64,000 bases of DNA. Source: Streptomyces sp. V4I8. Lineage in GTDB: Bacteria > Actinomycetota > Actinomycetes > Streptomycetales > Streptomycetaceae. Both the position numbers and the translations under genes were made by a program. Of the stretch, positions 63,192-64,000 are shown piece after piece. The DNA is taken from positions 62,001 through 126,000 of the forward strand of contig NZ_JBGCCN010000004.1 of NCBI RefSeq assembly GCF_041261225.1. Reading direction: 5' to 3'. The notes under the pieces are model-generated. The model saw nothing but the letters and a program-made list of their open reading frames with translations. It did not search any database and was not told the origin of the DNA. Position 1 is the first letter of the stretch, and every line of letters starts with the position of its first letter.

Positions 63192-63536
63192 GTGCGAAAG
63201 ATGAAGACGGCAGCAGCGCTGGGAGTGACCTCGGTCTCGCTGATCCTGGCTGGCGCGTCAGGCGCCGCTGCCGCTGACGGGCCAATCCTCTCCGGGAACG
63301 TGCTCCAGGCGCCGGTGAACATCCCCGTCGACGTTTGCGGGAACACGGTCAGCGTCGTGGGTCTCCTGATCCACCCGGCTCCCGTCACGTGCCCCCCGAA
63401 CGAGAACGTGCAGTTGCCGCTCGTGCCGGCGCCGGCCGCCGGTGACGACGTCATGCCGGCGCCGGCCGGTGACGGCGGCCTGGTGCCGCCGGTGGTCGTG
63501 GACGACGGTGGTCTCGTGCCCCCGCTCGTCCCGTAA
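63192..63536 (+). CDS. Chaplin-like secreted protein with Pro/Val-rich tail
   Basis: 114 residues from GTG 63192, which follows GGGAG by 6 nt; the ATG at 63201 is an alternative. A signal peptide (Arg-Lys-Met-Lys-Thr, hydrophobic core, Ala-Ala-Ala-Ala) precedes a single chaplin-type domain: Leu-Ser-Gly-Asn-Val-Leu-Gln-Ala-Pro-Val ... Pro-Val-Asp-Val-Cys-Gly-Asn-Thr-Val-Ser-Val-Val-Gly-Leu-Leu, with the second Cys about 20 residues after the first. The C-terminal 40 residues repeat Pro/Val/Asp/Gly (Gly-Gly-Leu-Val-Pro-Pro). Chaplins coat aerial hyphae with amyloid-like film. No membrane helix or sortase signal is seen. Confidence 0.8.
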   Translation: MRKMKTAAALGVTSVSLILAGASGAAAADGPILSGNVLQAPVNIPVDVCGNTVSVVGLLIHPAPVTCPPNENVQLPLVPAPAAGDDVMPAPAGDGGLVPPVVVDDGGLVPPLVP

Positions 63537-64000
63537 GGCGCTGGACTGCCCGAACCAAATCTCGGGGCGCCACCCGGCATCACCGACTCCAGTCGTGCCC
63601 TTCTTGCACCCTGCTCGGTGCCCGGTACGTGCTGTGGATCGGTCGGCCCAACTCCCAGCTGTGGAAGATTCGATAGAGGATCAGCACAAACCCACCGAGC
63701 CGGAATGGCCAGGTGGGGGAGTGGCCGCCGGATCCGGCGGCAGGGCAAATCTGGGACATCAGCCGGTCCCGCTGACCGCGGGACATCGGCGGTTGCCTCA
63801 AACGAGGTTGTCCCCACCAGTGCCTGCTGCACAGCGGGCAGACCAACAAAGCGCTCGGCTGAGGTTCCCCGGCCGAGCGCTTTGTGCGGAATGGATGAGC
63901 TCGCCCACGAGCAGTGCAGCGGGTGGGCCATCACGTGCAGAACGTCCCCTGAAGCGTGTGGGCTTCCTCCCCAAAAGAGGTCCTGTCGAAACCCGGGGGA
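63537..64000. other. Terminal region with one hairpin, no supported gene
   Basis: A minus-strand frame (63580-63849) is open but unrecognised and lacks a ribosome site. The end of the window gives nothing further apart from the hairpin at 63847-63884. Confidence 0.35.
63847..63884. terminator. Hairpin terminator-like structure
   Basis: A perfect 13-bp inverted repeat (63847-63859 with 63872-63884) has a 12-nt loop. The orientation and gene served are unclear. Confidence 0.5.

Noticed and set aside
1..64000. CRISPR arrays, tRNA and rRNA genes
   Set aside because: I looked for regularly spaced 25-40-bp repeats with unique spacers and for tRNA-like cloverleaf patterns and saw none. The only tandem repeat block is the coding one in the chitinase. 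A tRNAscan run would be needed to be sure.

Overview
The window looks like a GC-rich Streptomyces (actinomycete) replicon, most likely a large plasmid or a mobile-element-rich chromosome arm. The reasons are very high GC with strong third-position bias, rare TTA (bldA-type) leucine codons limited to a few regulatory and accessory genes, Streptomyces family types (chaplin-like protein, LAL regulator, short-domain HATPase, agl-type sugar operon), a ParA/ParB pair with parS-like palindromes, and a PrimPol/helicase replication pair beside an origin-like repeat field. Five insertion sequences and one decayed transposase lie within 64 kb.

Layout. 0-5.8 kb: the end of an ABM-domain protein, a secreted GH18 chitinase with an 11-residue repeat stalk, a membrane-anchored Pro/Ser/Thr-rich protein, a small Cys-containing protein and an NmrA-like protein. 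5.8-9.6 kb: an intact IS21-family element (5-bp target duplication) splits a small reading frame just upstream of a SagB-type oxidoreductase that carries an odd ENGT-repeat tail. 10.6-15.3 kb: a response regulator lacking the phospho-acceptor Asp, a stand-alone GGDEF-like protein and a large SdrD/DUF11 surface protein. 15.5-18.6 kb: small hypothetical genes, a methyltransferase-like protein and an RsbW-type ATPase.

18.7-33 kb is the metabolic centrepiece. A minus-strand operon encodes a seven-domain NRPS (C-A-T-C-A-T-TE, predicted Ser then Pro-like), a translationally coupled FAD monooxygenase, a PapA/condensation-type acyltransferase and an SDR protein, with a LAL-type LuxR regulator upstream. 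Bimodular Ser/Pro NRPS plus flavin monooxygenase is the known core of bacterial pyrrolizidine alkaloid pathways (PxaA/PxaB, legonmycin type), so I infer an acylated pyrrolizidine-like product with extra tailoring.

33-41.5 kb: a TTA-rich protein with a PqqD-like C-terminus and Cys pairs, a secreted subtilase, an IS3-family element split by a nested IS701-like element (both with target duplications), and two methyltransferases. 41.5-47.1 kb: an alpha-glucoside uptake and hydrolysis operon (GH13 enzyme, lipoprotein, two permeases). 47.5-51.6 kb: the replication module (SF3 helicase and PrimPol, translationally coupled) and a repeat-rich origin candidate. 52.3-56 kb: transposon graveyard (IS256 remnant, IS3 element with a catalytic Asp-to-Asn change, ISAzo13-type element). 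57-60.6 kb: the partition locus parA-parB, four palindromes, a terminator, a 23-bp perfect hairpin and a third plasmid gene. 60.6-63.5 kb: a TagF-like membrane glycerophosphotransferase and a chaplin-like secreted protein.

All calls come from reading the sequence. No database search was run, and families are recognised from motifs.
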